Below, piece after piece: positions 24,554-32,687 of a stretch of DNA of 64,000 nt. The stretch is from Rhodospirillales bacterium. GTDB taxonomy: Bacteria > Pseudomonadota > Alphaproteobacteria > Rhodospirillales > UBA2165. The notes beneath the pieces are model-generated. The model saw only the letters and a program-made list of their open reading frames with translations. It was not told the origin of the DNA and searched no databases. The stretch's first letter is position 1. Every line of letters begins with the position of its first letter. The translations under genes were made by a program, and so were the position numbers. Location of the stretch: NCBI GenBank assembly GCA_022823235.1, contig JAJDXO010000031.1:1-64000 (forward strand), read 5' to 3'.

Positions 24554-25569
24554 TGGCCGACAAAGAGGAACGCATCCCCGAACCCCGGGCAACCGATAGT
24601 CTCCTCGGCCAGGCGGACGCTGAAGGCGAGTTCTTGCACGCTTTCAATACCGGCCGTCCGGCGCACGCCTGGCTGATCACCGGCCGCCGGGGAATCGGCA
24701 AGGCGACCCTCGCCTTTCGTCTCGCCCGGACCGTCCTCGCCGGCGATGCGCCTGACGCCCATGACCCCGGGGCCGCGCTTTTCCGGCGGGTCGCGGCAGG
24801 CGGACACGCCGATCTCCTGGTCGTCGAGCGGGCGGTCGACGAGAAATCGGGCAAGCGCCGGGCCGAGATTACCGTCGACGATGTCCGGGGCGTCCGCGAA
24901 TTCCTTTCCAAGACCCCGGCCGAGGGCGGCTGGCGGGTGGTGATCATCGACAGTGCGGATCAGATGAACACCAACGCGGCCAATGCCGTCTTGAAGATTC
25001 TCGAGGAGCCGCCGTCCCGCGCGATGTTGCTGTTGCTGGCCCACAATCCGGGCCGCTTGCTGCCGACGATCATCTCCCGCTGCCGCCGCCTGCCGGCCAA
25101 GCCCCTGGACGAGGAAGATTTGGCCGAACTGTTGGCCCGGCTGCGCCCGGAGATGAGCCTCGAGGACCGGCAAATCCTGGTGCAAATCTCCGACGGCAGT
25201 ATCGGCCGGGCGCTCGGCTATTCGGAGGGGGGCGGGTTGGGCCTCTATCGCGATGCGGTCGCCTTGTTGGAAAAGCTGCCGGGCCTCGACGTGGCGGGTG
25301 TCCACAAATTGGCCGACGGCGTTGCCCGGGACAAAACCGGCGAGGCCTTCCAAACCATCGGCGACCTCATGCGATGGTGGGTTCACCGAACCATCGACGG
25401 ACGGGTTCGCGGCTCCGTTTCGGCTTCCGCCGGCGGTCTTGATCGCTGGTTTGAGGTATGGGAAAAGAACAACCGCTTGTTCGAGCGGGCCGACAGCGTG
25501 AACCTCGACCACAAACAAGTGATATTGAACGCCTTTGCGGCCATTGACGCCGCCCATTCATCATCGTAG
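24553..25569 (+). CDS. holB: DNA polymerase III subunit delta'
   Basis: The 338-residue clamp-loader subunit has the Walker-A-like GRRGIGKATLAF, a Walker-B-like VVIIDSADQMN, and NAANAVLKILEEPP followed by SRCRRLPAK, the conserved AAA+ features of delta'. The zinc-binding Cys cluster of E. coli delta' is not visible. Members load the beta clamp together with DnaX and HolA. Located between tmk and metG as in most alphaproteobacteria. Confidence 0.93.
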   Translation: MADKEERIPEPRATDSLLGQADAEGEFLHAFNTGRPAHAWLITGRRGIGKATLAFRLARTVLAGDAPDAHDPGAALFRRVAAGGHADLLVVERAVDEKSGKRRAEITVDDVRGVREFLSKTPAEGGWRVVIIDSADQMNTNAANAVLKILEEPPSRAMLLLLAHNPGRLLPTIISRCRRLPAKPLDEEDLAELLARLRPEMSLEDRQILVQISDGSIGRALGYSEGGGLGLYRDAVALLEKLPGLDVAGVHKLADGVARDKTGEAFQTIGDLMRWWVHRTIDGRVRGSVSASAGGLDRWFEVWEKNNRLFERADSVNLDHKQVILNAFAAIDAAHSSS

Positions 25570-25607
25570 AGACCCTCGGGCCGACAGGCCTACCCGGGAG
25601 AATATTC

Positions 25608-27161
25608 GTGGCCGACAAGACGCCCTATTACATCACCACGGCAATAGCCTACGTCAACGGACCGCCCCACCTCGGGCATGCCTATGAGGCGATCTCGACC
25701 GACGTGATGGCGCGCTTCAAGCGTCTGGACGGCTACGACGTGCATTTCCTGACCGGCACCGACGAGCACGGCCAGAAGGTCGAGAAATCGGCCATCGAGG
25801 CGGGCAAGGACACGCAGAGCTTTTGCGATGTAATCGCCGGGGCCGTCCGGGACATGGACGCCATGCTCAACGTCTCCAACGACGATTTCATCCGCACCAC
25901 CGAACCCCGGCATTATGCGGCGAGCCAGGCGATCTGGAAGCTGCTGGACGATGCGGGGGACATCTATCTCGGCAAGTACGAAGGCTGGTATTCGGTGCGC
26001 GACGAGGCTTATTTCGACGAGAGCGAACTGACCGACGGGCCCGACGGCAAACTGGCGCCCTCGGGCGCGCCGGTCGAGTGGGTGGAGGAGCCGAGCTACT
26101 TCTTCAAGCTTTCGGAATATACCCAGCCCCTGTTGGATTATTACCAAGCCTATCCGGACTTCATTCTGCCCGCGACGCGCCGCAACGAAGTGGTGAGCTT
26201 CGTCAGCCAGGGGCTGCGTGATCTTTCCATATCGCGGACCACGTTCAAGTGGGGCGTGCCGGTGCCGGGCGACGAAGACCACATTATGTATGTGTGGCTG
26301 GATGCGCTGACCAACTACATCACCGGTCTGGGTTTCCCGGCTCGGGACGGGATGTACGCCACCCACTGGCCGGCGGATCTGCACGTCATCGGCAAGGATA
26401 TCGTCCGCTTCCACGCGGTTTATTGGCCGGCGTTCCTGATGAGCGCCGGGATCCCCCTGCCGAAGCGGGTGTTCGGGCACGGCTTCCTCAATATCGAGGG
26501 GGAGAAGATGTCCAAGTCCCTCGGCAACGTGCTGTCGCCGGATGCTCTGGTCGATGAATTCGGCCTCGACCAGATCCGCTATTTCCTGCTTCGCGAGGTG
26601 CCCTACGGCAACGACGGTTCGTTCTCCCGCGAGGGCATCATTCAGCGGATCAACAGCGACCTCGCCAACGATCTCGGCAATCTCGCCCAGCGGGTGCTGT
26701 CGATGATCAACAATAACTGCGATGCGGCGGTGCCGGCGCCCGGCGATTTCACCGGCGAGGATCGGGCCTTGCTGGAGCAAGCCCACGGCGCGTTGGAAGC
26801 GGCACGGGCCCATTTCGAGGTGCAGGCCTTCCATGAGGCGCTCGAGGTCATATGGAAGATCGTCCGGGTGGCCAACGCCTTTGTGGACCATCAGGCGCCC
26901 TGGGAGCTCAGAAAGTCCGATCCGGAACGGATGGCGACCGTACTCTACGTGCTGGCCGAGGTGATCCGGCATCTGGGCATCCTGTGTCAGCCGTACATGC
27001 CGGATTCCTCGGCGCGGCTGCTGGATCAGCTGGAGATTGCCGCGGACGAGCGGGATTTCGCCGCCTTGGGCCCGGACAACGCGCTCACCGCCGGTACCGT
27101 GCTGCCCAAACCGTCGGGAATTTTCCCGCGCTACGTCGAACAGGCCGCGAAGGCCGGGTAG
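25608..27161 (+). CDS. metG: Methionine--tRNA ligase
   Basis: The 517-residue class I synthetase has the HIGH-like PPHLGHAYEA at residues 16-25, KMSKS in GEKMSKSLGNVLS near residue 300, and the methionine-binding WLDALTNY. The zinc-knuckle cysteines of the E. coli type are absent, and there is no C-terminal EMAP domain; both fit the short MetRS type common in alphaproteobacteria. Start is a GTG at 25608, which begins the family-like KTPYYITTAIAY region. Confidence 0.95.
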   Translation: MADKTPYYITTAIAYVNGPPHLGHAYEAISTDVMARFKRLDGYDVHFLTGTDEHGQKVEKSAIEAGKDTQSFCDVIAGAVRDMDAMLNVSNDDFIRTTEPRHYAASQAIWKLLDDAGDIYLGKYEGWYSVRDEAYFDESELTDGPDGKLAPSGAPVEWVEEPSYFFKLSEYTQPLLDYYQAYPDFILPATRRNEVVSFVSQGLRDLSISRTTFKWGVPVPGDEDHIMYVWLDALTNYITGLGFPARDGMYATHWPADLHVIGKDIVRFHAVYWPAFLMSAGIPLPKRVFGHGFLNIEGEKMSKSLGNVLSPDALVDEFGLDQIRYFLLREVPYGNDGSFSREGIIQRINSDLANDLGNLAQRVLSMINNNCDAAVPAPGDFTGEDRALLEQAHGALEAARAHFEVQAFHEALEVIWKIVRVANAFVDHQAPWELRKSDPERMATVLYVLAEVIRHLGILCQPYMPDSSARLLDQLEIAADERDFAALGPDNALTAGTVLPKPSGIFPRYVEQAAKAG

Positions 27162-27169
27162 GGGGCTTT

Positions 27170-27946
27170 ATGCTCGTCGACAGCCACTGCCATCTGGACT
27201 ATCCGGACTTCGCCGAAGAGCTGCCGGCCGTGCTCGAGCGCGCCAAGGCCGCGGGCGTGGGTCATATGGTGACCATCTGCACACGGTTGTCCAAGTTCGA
27301 TGGCGTCAAGGCGGTCGCCGAGGCCCACGACAACATTTATTGCTCTGTCGGCATTCATCCCCATGACGCCGGAAAAGAGCCCAGAACCACTGTTCGGGAA
27401 CTGGTTGAACTGACCAGCCACCCGAAAGTGGTGGGCATCGGCGAAACCGGGCTCGATTTCTACTACGACAACAGCCCCCAGGACGACCAGGAGGCGAGCT
27501 TCCGCATTCATATCGGGGCTTCCCGGGAGACCGGCCTGCCGCTGATCATTCACACCCGGGATGCCGACGACAAGACCATCGAAATCCTGGACCAGGAACA
27601 GGAAAAAGGAGCGTTTCCGGGCCTCATCCACTGTTATTCGGTGGGCCGCGGGGTTGCCGAGGCGGCCATCAGGCACGGCATGTATATTTCGCTCTCGGGC
27701 ATCCTGACGTTCAAGAACTCAGGTGAATTGCGGGAGATCGTCAAGGATCTGCCCCTCGACCGGCTGCTGGTGGAAACCGATGCGCCGTTCCTGGCGCCGG
27801 TGCCCAAGCGCGGCAAGCGCAACGAGCCGTCCTTCGTCCGGCATACGGCCGAATTTGCGGCGGATTTGCTGGGAATTCCGTTTGCCGAACTGGAACAGGC
27901 AACCACCGACAACTTCTTCCGGCTGTTTTCCAAAGCAGCGGCCTGA
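27170..27946 (+). CDS. TatD-family deoxyribonuclease
   Basis: The 258-residue TIM-barrel metal nuclease has the metal-binding DSHCHLDYP at the N terminus, SVGIHPHDA, GETGLDFYYD, IHTRDADD and LLVETDAPFLAP, all TatD signatures. Its start (ATG at 27170) lies 8 bp after metG. The enzyme probably acts as a 3'-5' exonuclease on DNA or RNA. It is followed 11 bp later by a PhnP-like hydrolase, the usual alphaproteobacterial pairing. Confidence 0.93.
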   Translation: MLVDSHCHLDYPDFAEELPAVLERAKAAGVGHMVTICTRLSKFDGVKAVAEAHDNIYCSVGIHPHDAGKEPRTTVRELVELTSHPKVVGIGETGLDFYYDNSPQDDQEASFRIHIGASRETGLPLIIHTRDADDKTIEILDQEQEKGAFPGLIHCYSVGRGVAEAAIRHGMYISLSGILTFKNSGELREIVKDLPLDRLLVETDAPFLAPVPKRGKRNEPSFVRHTAEFAADLLGIPFAELEQATTDNFFRLFSKAAA

Positions 27947-27957
27947 GGCGCCGTTCC

Positions 27958-28737
27958 GTGCGGGTCACCATTCTCGGCGCCGGCAGTTCGGGAGGAACGC
28001 CGCTGATCGGTGTCGGCTGGGGCGATTGCGACCCGGAAAATCTCAAGAACCGCCGGACCCGGCCCTCCATACTCATCGAACGGGACGAGACGGTCATTCT
28101 GGTGGATACCTCGCCGGATTTGCGGGAACAGTTGCTCCGCGCGGACGTCCAACGCCTGGATGCGGTTCTCTATACCCACGCCCATGCCGACCATCTGCAC
28201 GGGATCGATGATTTGCGGGCCATTAACCGGGCCCACGGCACCGATATTCCCATCTATCTGGACGCACCGACGCTGCGCGAGATCGAAACCCGGTTCGGCT
28301 ACGTGCTTGCGCCGCTGCCGGACGGCACGGATTTCTATTTCAAGCCCGTTTTGGTCCCCAATTTGATTCGCGCCGGCGATACATTCGCCGTCAACGGGGT
28401 CGAAATCACGTGTTTCGACCAGGATCACGGCATGGCCGGCCGAACCCTCGGGTTTCGGATCGGCGGCTTTGCATACACCACGGACGCGGTTGATCTGCCG
28501 GATGAGGCTTTCGAGGTCCTGAGCGGTCTCGATACCTGGGTGGTCGGCGCCCTCGGCGGCGCGGAGCATCCGACCCATGCCCATGTGGACAAGGCGGTCG
28601 GGTGGATCGAACGGGCAGGGCCACGCCGCGGCGTCATCAGCCACATGTCCCACCGCCTGGATTACGCCAAGCTGGCGGCATCGTTGCCGCCGAATATCGA
28701 GCCGGCCTATGACGGGATGGTGCTTGAAATAAGCTAG
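27958..28737 (+). CDS. PhnP-like metallo-beta-lactamase-fold hydrolase
   Basis: The 259-residue cytoplasmic protein has the glycine-rich start ILGAGSSGGTP and the full zinc motif YTHAHADHLHG, followed by a histidine in CFDQDHGM and an Asp in YTTDAVDL, as in PhnP-type phosphodiesterases. The start is a GTG at 27958. No phn genes are nearby, so a general cyclic-phosphate or RNA-end hydrolase role is as likely as one in phosphonate use. It is the last plus-strand gene before the AT-rich, dif-like region. Confidence 0.87.
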   Translation: MRVTILGAGSSGGTPLIGVGWGDCDPENLKNRRTRPSILIERDETVILVDTSPDLREQLLRADVQRLDAVLYTHAHADHLHGIDDLRAINRAHGTDIPIYLDAPTLREIETRFGYVLAPLPDGTDFYFKPVLVPNLIRAGDTFAVNGVEITCFDQDHGMAGRTLGFRIGGFAYTTDAVDLPDEAFEVLSGLDTWVVGALGGAEHPTHAHVDKAVGWIERAGPRRGVISHMSHRLDYAKLAASLPPNIEPAYDGMVLEIS

Positions 28738-28860
28738 AATATTTCCTGATTTATCGCTGTAATAAATATAACTAACCATTTGATAACTAATACGATTAAT
28801 TTTTATCACCTATAAAATACATAATATATATTATGCGACAAATTGGTATGGGTTAATGTG
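28738..28860. other. AT-rich island around the dif-like site
   Basis: No gene is present. GC content is about 23 % over the 110 bases counted (28741-28850), compared with well above 60 % in nearly all surrounding sequence. The dif-like site lies in its centre-right part. The AT-rich composition fits a recombination or DNA-unwinding site rather than recent gene transfer. Confidence 0.7.
28814..28841 (-). other. Candidate dif site (XerCD recombination site)
   Basis: Read on the minus strand, the 28 bp divide into ttgtcgcataa (11, XerC-like arm), tatata (6, spacer) and ttatgtatttt (11, XerD-like arm). The E. coli dif, from memory, is GGTGCGCATAA, TGTATA, TTATGTTAAAT; the 19-base core CGCATAATxTATATTATGT agrees at 18 positions and the whole site at 19-20 of 28. 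The central 16 bp (28820-28835) form a perfect palindrome. The XerD-arm end is the weakest part of the match. KOPS-like motifs and gene direction converge here. Confidence 0.65.
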
Positions 28861-28951
28861 GCGCATCAGGGTCGAGCCGGCTCGGACCGGGTTTCCTCCC
28901 CCGCCGGGATTGATGTACTAAAGGCATTGGCCTTCCTACAGGAATTGTTTC

Positions 28952-29764
28952 ATGACCGAACACATGACCGAACATGCGATAGACCGCCTCAAACGGATTA
29001 TGGCCCAACTGCGCGACCCAGAAACCGGCTGCCCATGGGATGTGGAGCAGAATTTCGCCTCCATCGCGCCCTACACCATTGAAGAGGCATATGAGGTGGC
29101 GGACGCGATCGAGGCAGGCGATATGGAGGCCTTGAAGGACGAACTCGGCGATTTGCTGTTGCAGGTGATCTTTCATTCTCAGATGGCTGATGAGCAGCGG
29201 GCCTTCAACTTCGACGATGTAACGGAGTCCATTTCGGACAAAATGGTCCGCCGGCACCCGCATGTGTTCAGCGGCGATTTCGTGGGCGATGCCGACGCGC
29301 AGACCCGGGCCTGGGAAGAAACCAAGGCCCTGGAACGCAAGGCCAAGGCGGCCGACGATTCCGACCACAGCGCCCTTGACGGGGTGGCCAAGGGACTCCC
29401 TGCCCTGCTCCGCGCACTCAAACTGCAGAAGCGGGCGGCACGGGTCGGGTTCGACTGGCCCGGCGCGGAGGGAGCCCTGGCCAAACTTCGCGAGGAAATC
29501 GATGAGCTTTCGGAAGAGGTCCGCCGCCCGGGCGCCGACCGGGAGACATTGGCCGGCGAACTGGGTGACGTCCTGTTTTCGGTGGTGAATCTGGCCCGAA
29601 AGCTGGACATGGACCCCGAAGCGGCGCTGCGTCACGGCAACGCCAAATTCGAGCGCCGATTCAGGATCATGGAGCGGCGGCTGAAATCGGCCGGCCGGGA
29701 TCTGAACGGAGCCGGGCTCGATGAAATGGAAGCCGGGTGGCGGCAGGCAAAGGCCGCCGAATAG
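28952..29764 (+). CDS. mazG: Nucleoside triphosphate pyrophosphohydrolase
   Basis: The 270-residue protein has two MazG domains. The first contains CPWDVEQNFASIAPYTIEEA and the metal-binding ELGDLLLQVIFH; the second contains EIDELSEEV and ELGDVLFSVVNLAR. It hydrolyses (d)NTPs to (d)NMPs and PPi, and probably cleans damaged nucleotides. In many alphaproteobacteria mazG lies in the same direction behind hfq-hflX; here it is on the opposite strand and separated from hflX by two genes and next to the dif-like site. Confidence 0.93.
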   Translation: MTEHMTEHAIDRLKRIMAQLRDPETGCPWDVEQNFASIAPYTIEEAYEVADAIEAGDMEALKDELGDLLLQVIFHSQMADEQRAFNFDDVTESISDKMVRRHPHVFSGDFVGDADAQTRAWEETKALERKAKAADDSDHSALDGVAKGLPALLRALKLQKRAARVGFDWPGAEGALAKLREEIDELSEEVRRPGADRETLAGELGDVLFSVVNLARKLDMDPEAALRHGNAKFERRFRIMERRLKSAGRDLNGAGLDEMEAGWRQAKAAE

Positions 29765-29786
29765 AGCGGAACCGCTCCCTCCTCCG

Positions 29787-30602
29787 CTAGATCGCCTTCA
29801 GCAACCGGTCGAGTTTGTTCCAGCTGGCGGTATCCGGCGCCAGCAAAATTCGCTCGTGCAGGATGCCCGTGGGCCTGTACGCCGATCCGTCCCCGACAAA
29901 CCGGCTGCAGCCGCCGGCTTCTCCGTGAATGAGAATACCCGCGGCGTGGTCCCAGGGCTTGAGCATGCCGTATTCGGCGAAATGGAGCTTCCCGAGGGCG
30001 AGGTCCATGTATTCGCGGCCCGTGCATCCGTATCGGGTGACGCGGGCGGGGGCCGCCCCGGGTTCGGCGGATTCGTCGTGCCGTTGAAGGCGTTCCCGCC
30101 GCCGTTTGCCCACGGAGCCGGTCATGGCGCCGAGGGGCGTGTCTTGCGGGATGCGGACTTGTCCCTCCTCGGTCCAGGCGCCCTCCCCTTTGGCCGCCAT
30201 CAGCATGACATCGTCCAGCGGATCGTAGATCCATCCGCGCACCGTTTCGCCCTTGTCCGCGAGTGCGACGATCACGGCGAAACAATGCCGCCCATGGGCG
30301 AAGTTCCGGGTGCCGTCCAGCGGATCGACAATCCACGCCGGCGCATCTCCGGTGAGCAGGTCGAGCACCGCACGGTCATGGTCGACGGCTTCCTCGCCGA
30401 CGACGACGGTCCCGGGCGCCATCCGGGAGAGCGCCTCCGTGAACCGCGCTTCGGATGCCAGGTCCGCCGCCGTCACCATCTCGCCCGATTGCTTGTCCGA
30501 CACATGATGGCTCTCGAGCCGATTGAACAGCGGCATGATCTCGGCGGCAGAGACCTCGCGGATGAGGTCGGCCACCGTCTCGAAGGACGTCAGGTCCGTC
30601 AT
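29787..30602 (-). CDS. Inositol-monophosphatase-family phosphatase
   Basis: The 271-residue protein belongs to the Mg-dependent inositol phosphatase/CysQ/HisN family: GEMVTAADLASE, VVGEEAVD, the metal-binding WIVDPLDGTRNFAHG and, near the end, KPWDHAAGILI. The substrate may be inositol phosphate, histidinol phosphate or PAP; histidinol-phosphatase (HisN)-like enzymes look similar. I chose the ATG at 30602, which begins the family region. It lies 14 bp behind a small gene on the same strand and is convergent with mazG. Confidence 0.85.
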   Translation of the reverse strand: MTDLTSFETVADLIREVSAAEIMPLFNRLESHHVSDKQSGEMVTAADLASEARFTEALSRMAPGTVVVGEEAVDHDRAVLDLLTGDAPAWIVDPLDGTRNFAHGRHCFAVIVALADKGETVRGWIYDPLDDVMLMAAKGEGAWTEEGQVRIPQDTPLGAMTGSVGKRRRERLQRHDESAEPGAAPARVTRYGCTGREYMDLALGKLHFAEYGMLKPWDHAAGILIHGEAGGCSRFVGDGSAYRPTGILHERILLAPDTASWNKLDRLLKAI

Positions 30603-30616
30603 CGCGGGGCCGCGCC

Positions 30617-30886
30617 TCAGGGGGCGTAGATTTCCCGGTCCTGGTGGTAGGCATCGGTAAATACCGAATGCAGCCGTGCCGCCTCGTCGTTGAAGTCGGC
30701 GTGCTGCATCAGCGCCTTGGTCACATAAACGGCGAAGGTGACGGCTTCGCCCTTGCCGCGCAATCCGTGATCTTCGGAGAGTTCCGCCAGATATTCGTGG
30801 ATTTGCTTGCGGGCCATGATGTTGAGTTGGCGCTTGACGAAGCGGTTCTTTCGCCGCCACTTGCGCTGGGCTTCGACGGTTGCCAT
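30617..30886 (-). CDS. Small ribbon-helix-helix-like protein
   Basis: This 89-residue basic protein starts with VEAQRKWRRKNRFVKRQLN, then MARKQIHEYLAELSEDHGL and a helix KGEAVTFAVYVTKALMQHA. The order strand-helix-helix with a basic strand fits ribbon-helix-helix DNA-binding proteins. It has a strong AGGAGG site (30892-30897). A 12-bp palindrome tctactagtaga lies at 30924-30935 in its promoter region, so it may repress itself. The downstream phosphatase gene may share the transcript. No toxin-like partner is visible. Confidence 0.6.
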   Translation of the reverse strand: MATVEAQRKWRRKNRFVKRQLNIMARKQIHEYLAELSEDHGLRGKGEAVTFAVYVTKALMQHADFNDEAARLHSVFTDAYHQDREIYAP

Positions 30887-30923
30887 GGCAACCTCCTGTG
30901 GGTTCCCGACCTGGTGGATTTTT

Positions 30924-30935
30924 TCTACTAGTAGA
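30924..30935. promoter_or_regulatory. 12-bp palindrome, candidate operator
   Basis: TCTACTAGTAGA is a perfect palindrome in the short gap between hflX (30977) and the small ribbon-helix-helix-like gene (30886). Further TAG/CTA steps follow at 30935-30940 (gactagc). The site lies 38-49 bp before the small gene's ATG, in the place of a promoter or operator. Confidence 0.45.
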
Positions 30936-30976
30936 CTAGCCTGAAATCGGCCCGGTGCAAGCCGGGAATTCGCGGC

Positions 30977-32268
30977 TCAATCGCCGGTCCGCTGCTGTTC
31001 CAGCCTATCCGCGTCGGACGGGTCCAGCCGCACCGTCAACTCGACGCTGTCCTCGCCGTCGGTCCGGCTGATCACCTCCCCCTTCTTGTAGAGCCAGGAG
31101 AGCGTCTTGCCGTCCGCCCAGGGCAAGCGGAGGCTGACCTCCCGGCGTTGCGCCGACAGGGTGTCATCAAGGGTCCGGCGCAGGTTGTCGCATCCCTCCC
31201 CGGTCATCGCGGAGAGCAGAATTATCGGGTTGTTGCTCCGTTGGGAGCGTTTGCCGAGCGCGGCCCGGCCTTCGTCGTCCAGGCGGTCCGCCTTGTTCAG
31301 GACCTCGACCAGTGGCCGGTTGCTTTGTTCGCCGGCGCCCAAATCATCCAGCACGTCGAGGACATCGTCCTTTTGCGCTTCGGTGTCGGGGTGCACGATA
31401 TCGCGGACATGGATCAGGATATCCGCTTCGGTGACTTCCTCCAGCGTGGCGCGGAAGGCATCCACCAGTTCGTGCGGCAGGTCCGACACGAACCCCACCG
31501 TATCGGAGAGGATGGCCGCCCGGCCGGACGGCAGCTTCATTTCCCGCATGGTCGGATCCAACGTGGCGAAAAGCCGGTCCTTCGATGCCGCTTTTGCCGA
31601 CGTGAGCGTGTTGAACAGGGTCGATTTGCCGGCGTTGGTATAGCCGACCAGCGCGATCACCGGGTACGGCACGCGCCGGCGTGATTCCCGGTGCAGCCCG
31701 CGGGTCCGGCGGACTTCGGCCAGGTCTTTCTTGAGGCGCGTGATTCGATCGTCGATCATCCGGCGGTCCGCCTCGATCTGAGTTTCGCCGGGACCGCCCA
31801 TAAACCCGAACCCGCCCCGCTGGCGTTCCAAGTGGGTCCACGAGCGAACCAAACGGCTTCTCTGATAGCTGAGTGCCGCCAGTTCCACCTGCAACGTGCC
31901 TTCCCGGGTCCGTGCGCGGGCGCCAAAGATCTCAAGAATCAGGCCGGTGCGGTCGATGACCTTGCACGACCATGCTCGTTCCAGATTGCGCTGCTGACCC
32001 GGTGTCAGCGCGGCGTCGACCACCGCCACAACGATGTCGTCGGCGCGTACCTGATCCCCGATCCGCTCGACGGTCCCCTTGCCCAACAGCGTCGACGGGC
32101 GAACCCTCGTCACGCCAACGATTTCGGATGCCGCAACGATCAAATCGATGGCCTGGGCGAGGCCGACACACTCGTCCAGCCGCGCCTCGGGTGTCCGGGC
32201 TCGCGCCGGTTGGTCCTTCAGATGAGGATGAACAACCAGGCAACGGCCGCTGGCCGGTCGTTGCTCAT
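30977..32268 (-). CDS. hflX: GTPase HflX (N-terminal frameshift likely)
   Basis: HflX is a ribosome-binding GTPase that splits stalled ribosomes. The N domain has STLLGKGTVERI and LTPGQQRNLE; the linker has GPGETQIEADRRMI; the G domain has VALVGYTNAGKSTLFN-like G1, DTVGFVSDLPH (G3) and NKADRLDD (G4). Translation in the main frame starts only at a TTG (32143), leaving out the conserved RCLVVHPHLKDQPARART region, which is open upstream but has no start codon. The ATG at 32268 (MSNDRPAA) lies in another frame; one extra base near 32243-32250 (ggcc run) would join them and give about 430 residues. This resembles the potA-like frameshift. Confidence 0.85.
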
Positions 32269-32287
32269 CGCCGGAACTCAGTCCTGA

Positions 32288-32575
32288 TTACTCCTCGGCG
32301 GGCGCGGCCTCGGCGGGTGGTGCCGCGGCGGCGCTCTCGTCGCGGTCGGCCTCGAACAGCTGGATCGGACCCGACGGCATGACTGTCGATATGGCGTGTT
32401 TGTAGACCAATTGCGTGTGTCCGTCCCGGCGCAGAAGTACCGAGAAATTATCAAACCACGTAATAATGCCTTGCAGTTTCACGCCATTGACCAGAAATAC
32501 GGTCACCGGTGTCTTGTTTTTGCGGACGTAGTTGAGAAACACGTCCTGTACATTTTGAGATTTTTCGGCCGACAC
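32288..32575 (-). CDS. hfq: RNA chaperone Hfq
   Basis: This 95-residue Sm-like protein has [38 protein letters not shown] and the C-terminal [11 protein letters not shown], all conserved in Hfq. The acidic, Ala/Pro-rich tail (about residues 80-95) is typical for alphaproteobacteria. It forms hexameric rings that promote sRNA-mRNA pairing. It lies 19 bp upstream of hflX on the same strand. Confidence 0.96.
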   Translation of the reverse strand: MSAEKSQNVQDVFLNYVRKNKTPVTVFLVNGVKLQGIITWFDNFSVLLRRDGHTQLVYKHAISTVMPSGPIQLFEADRDESAAAAPPAEAAPAEE

Positions 32576-32687
32576 TTCTTTTGCCCCCCTGATCTCAGAC
32601 GTCAGATTACCGGGCTTCGCCGCTCAGACGGCAAGCTTCGCCCCTGGTGGGCCAAAAACCCACTTTCACGAGCTTATCCTACACGAC

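Noticed and set aside
30617-30886. Ribbon-helix-helix-like protein as an antitoxin of a toxin-antitoxin pair
   Set aside because: The neighbours are a sugar-phosphatase-like enzyme and HflX; no toxin-like gene is next to it.
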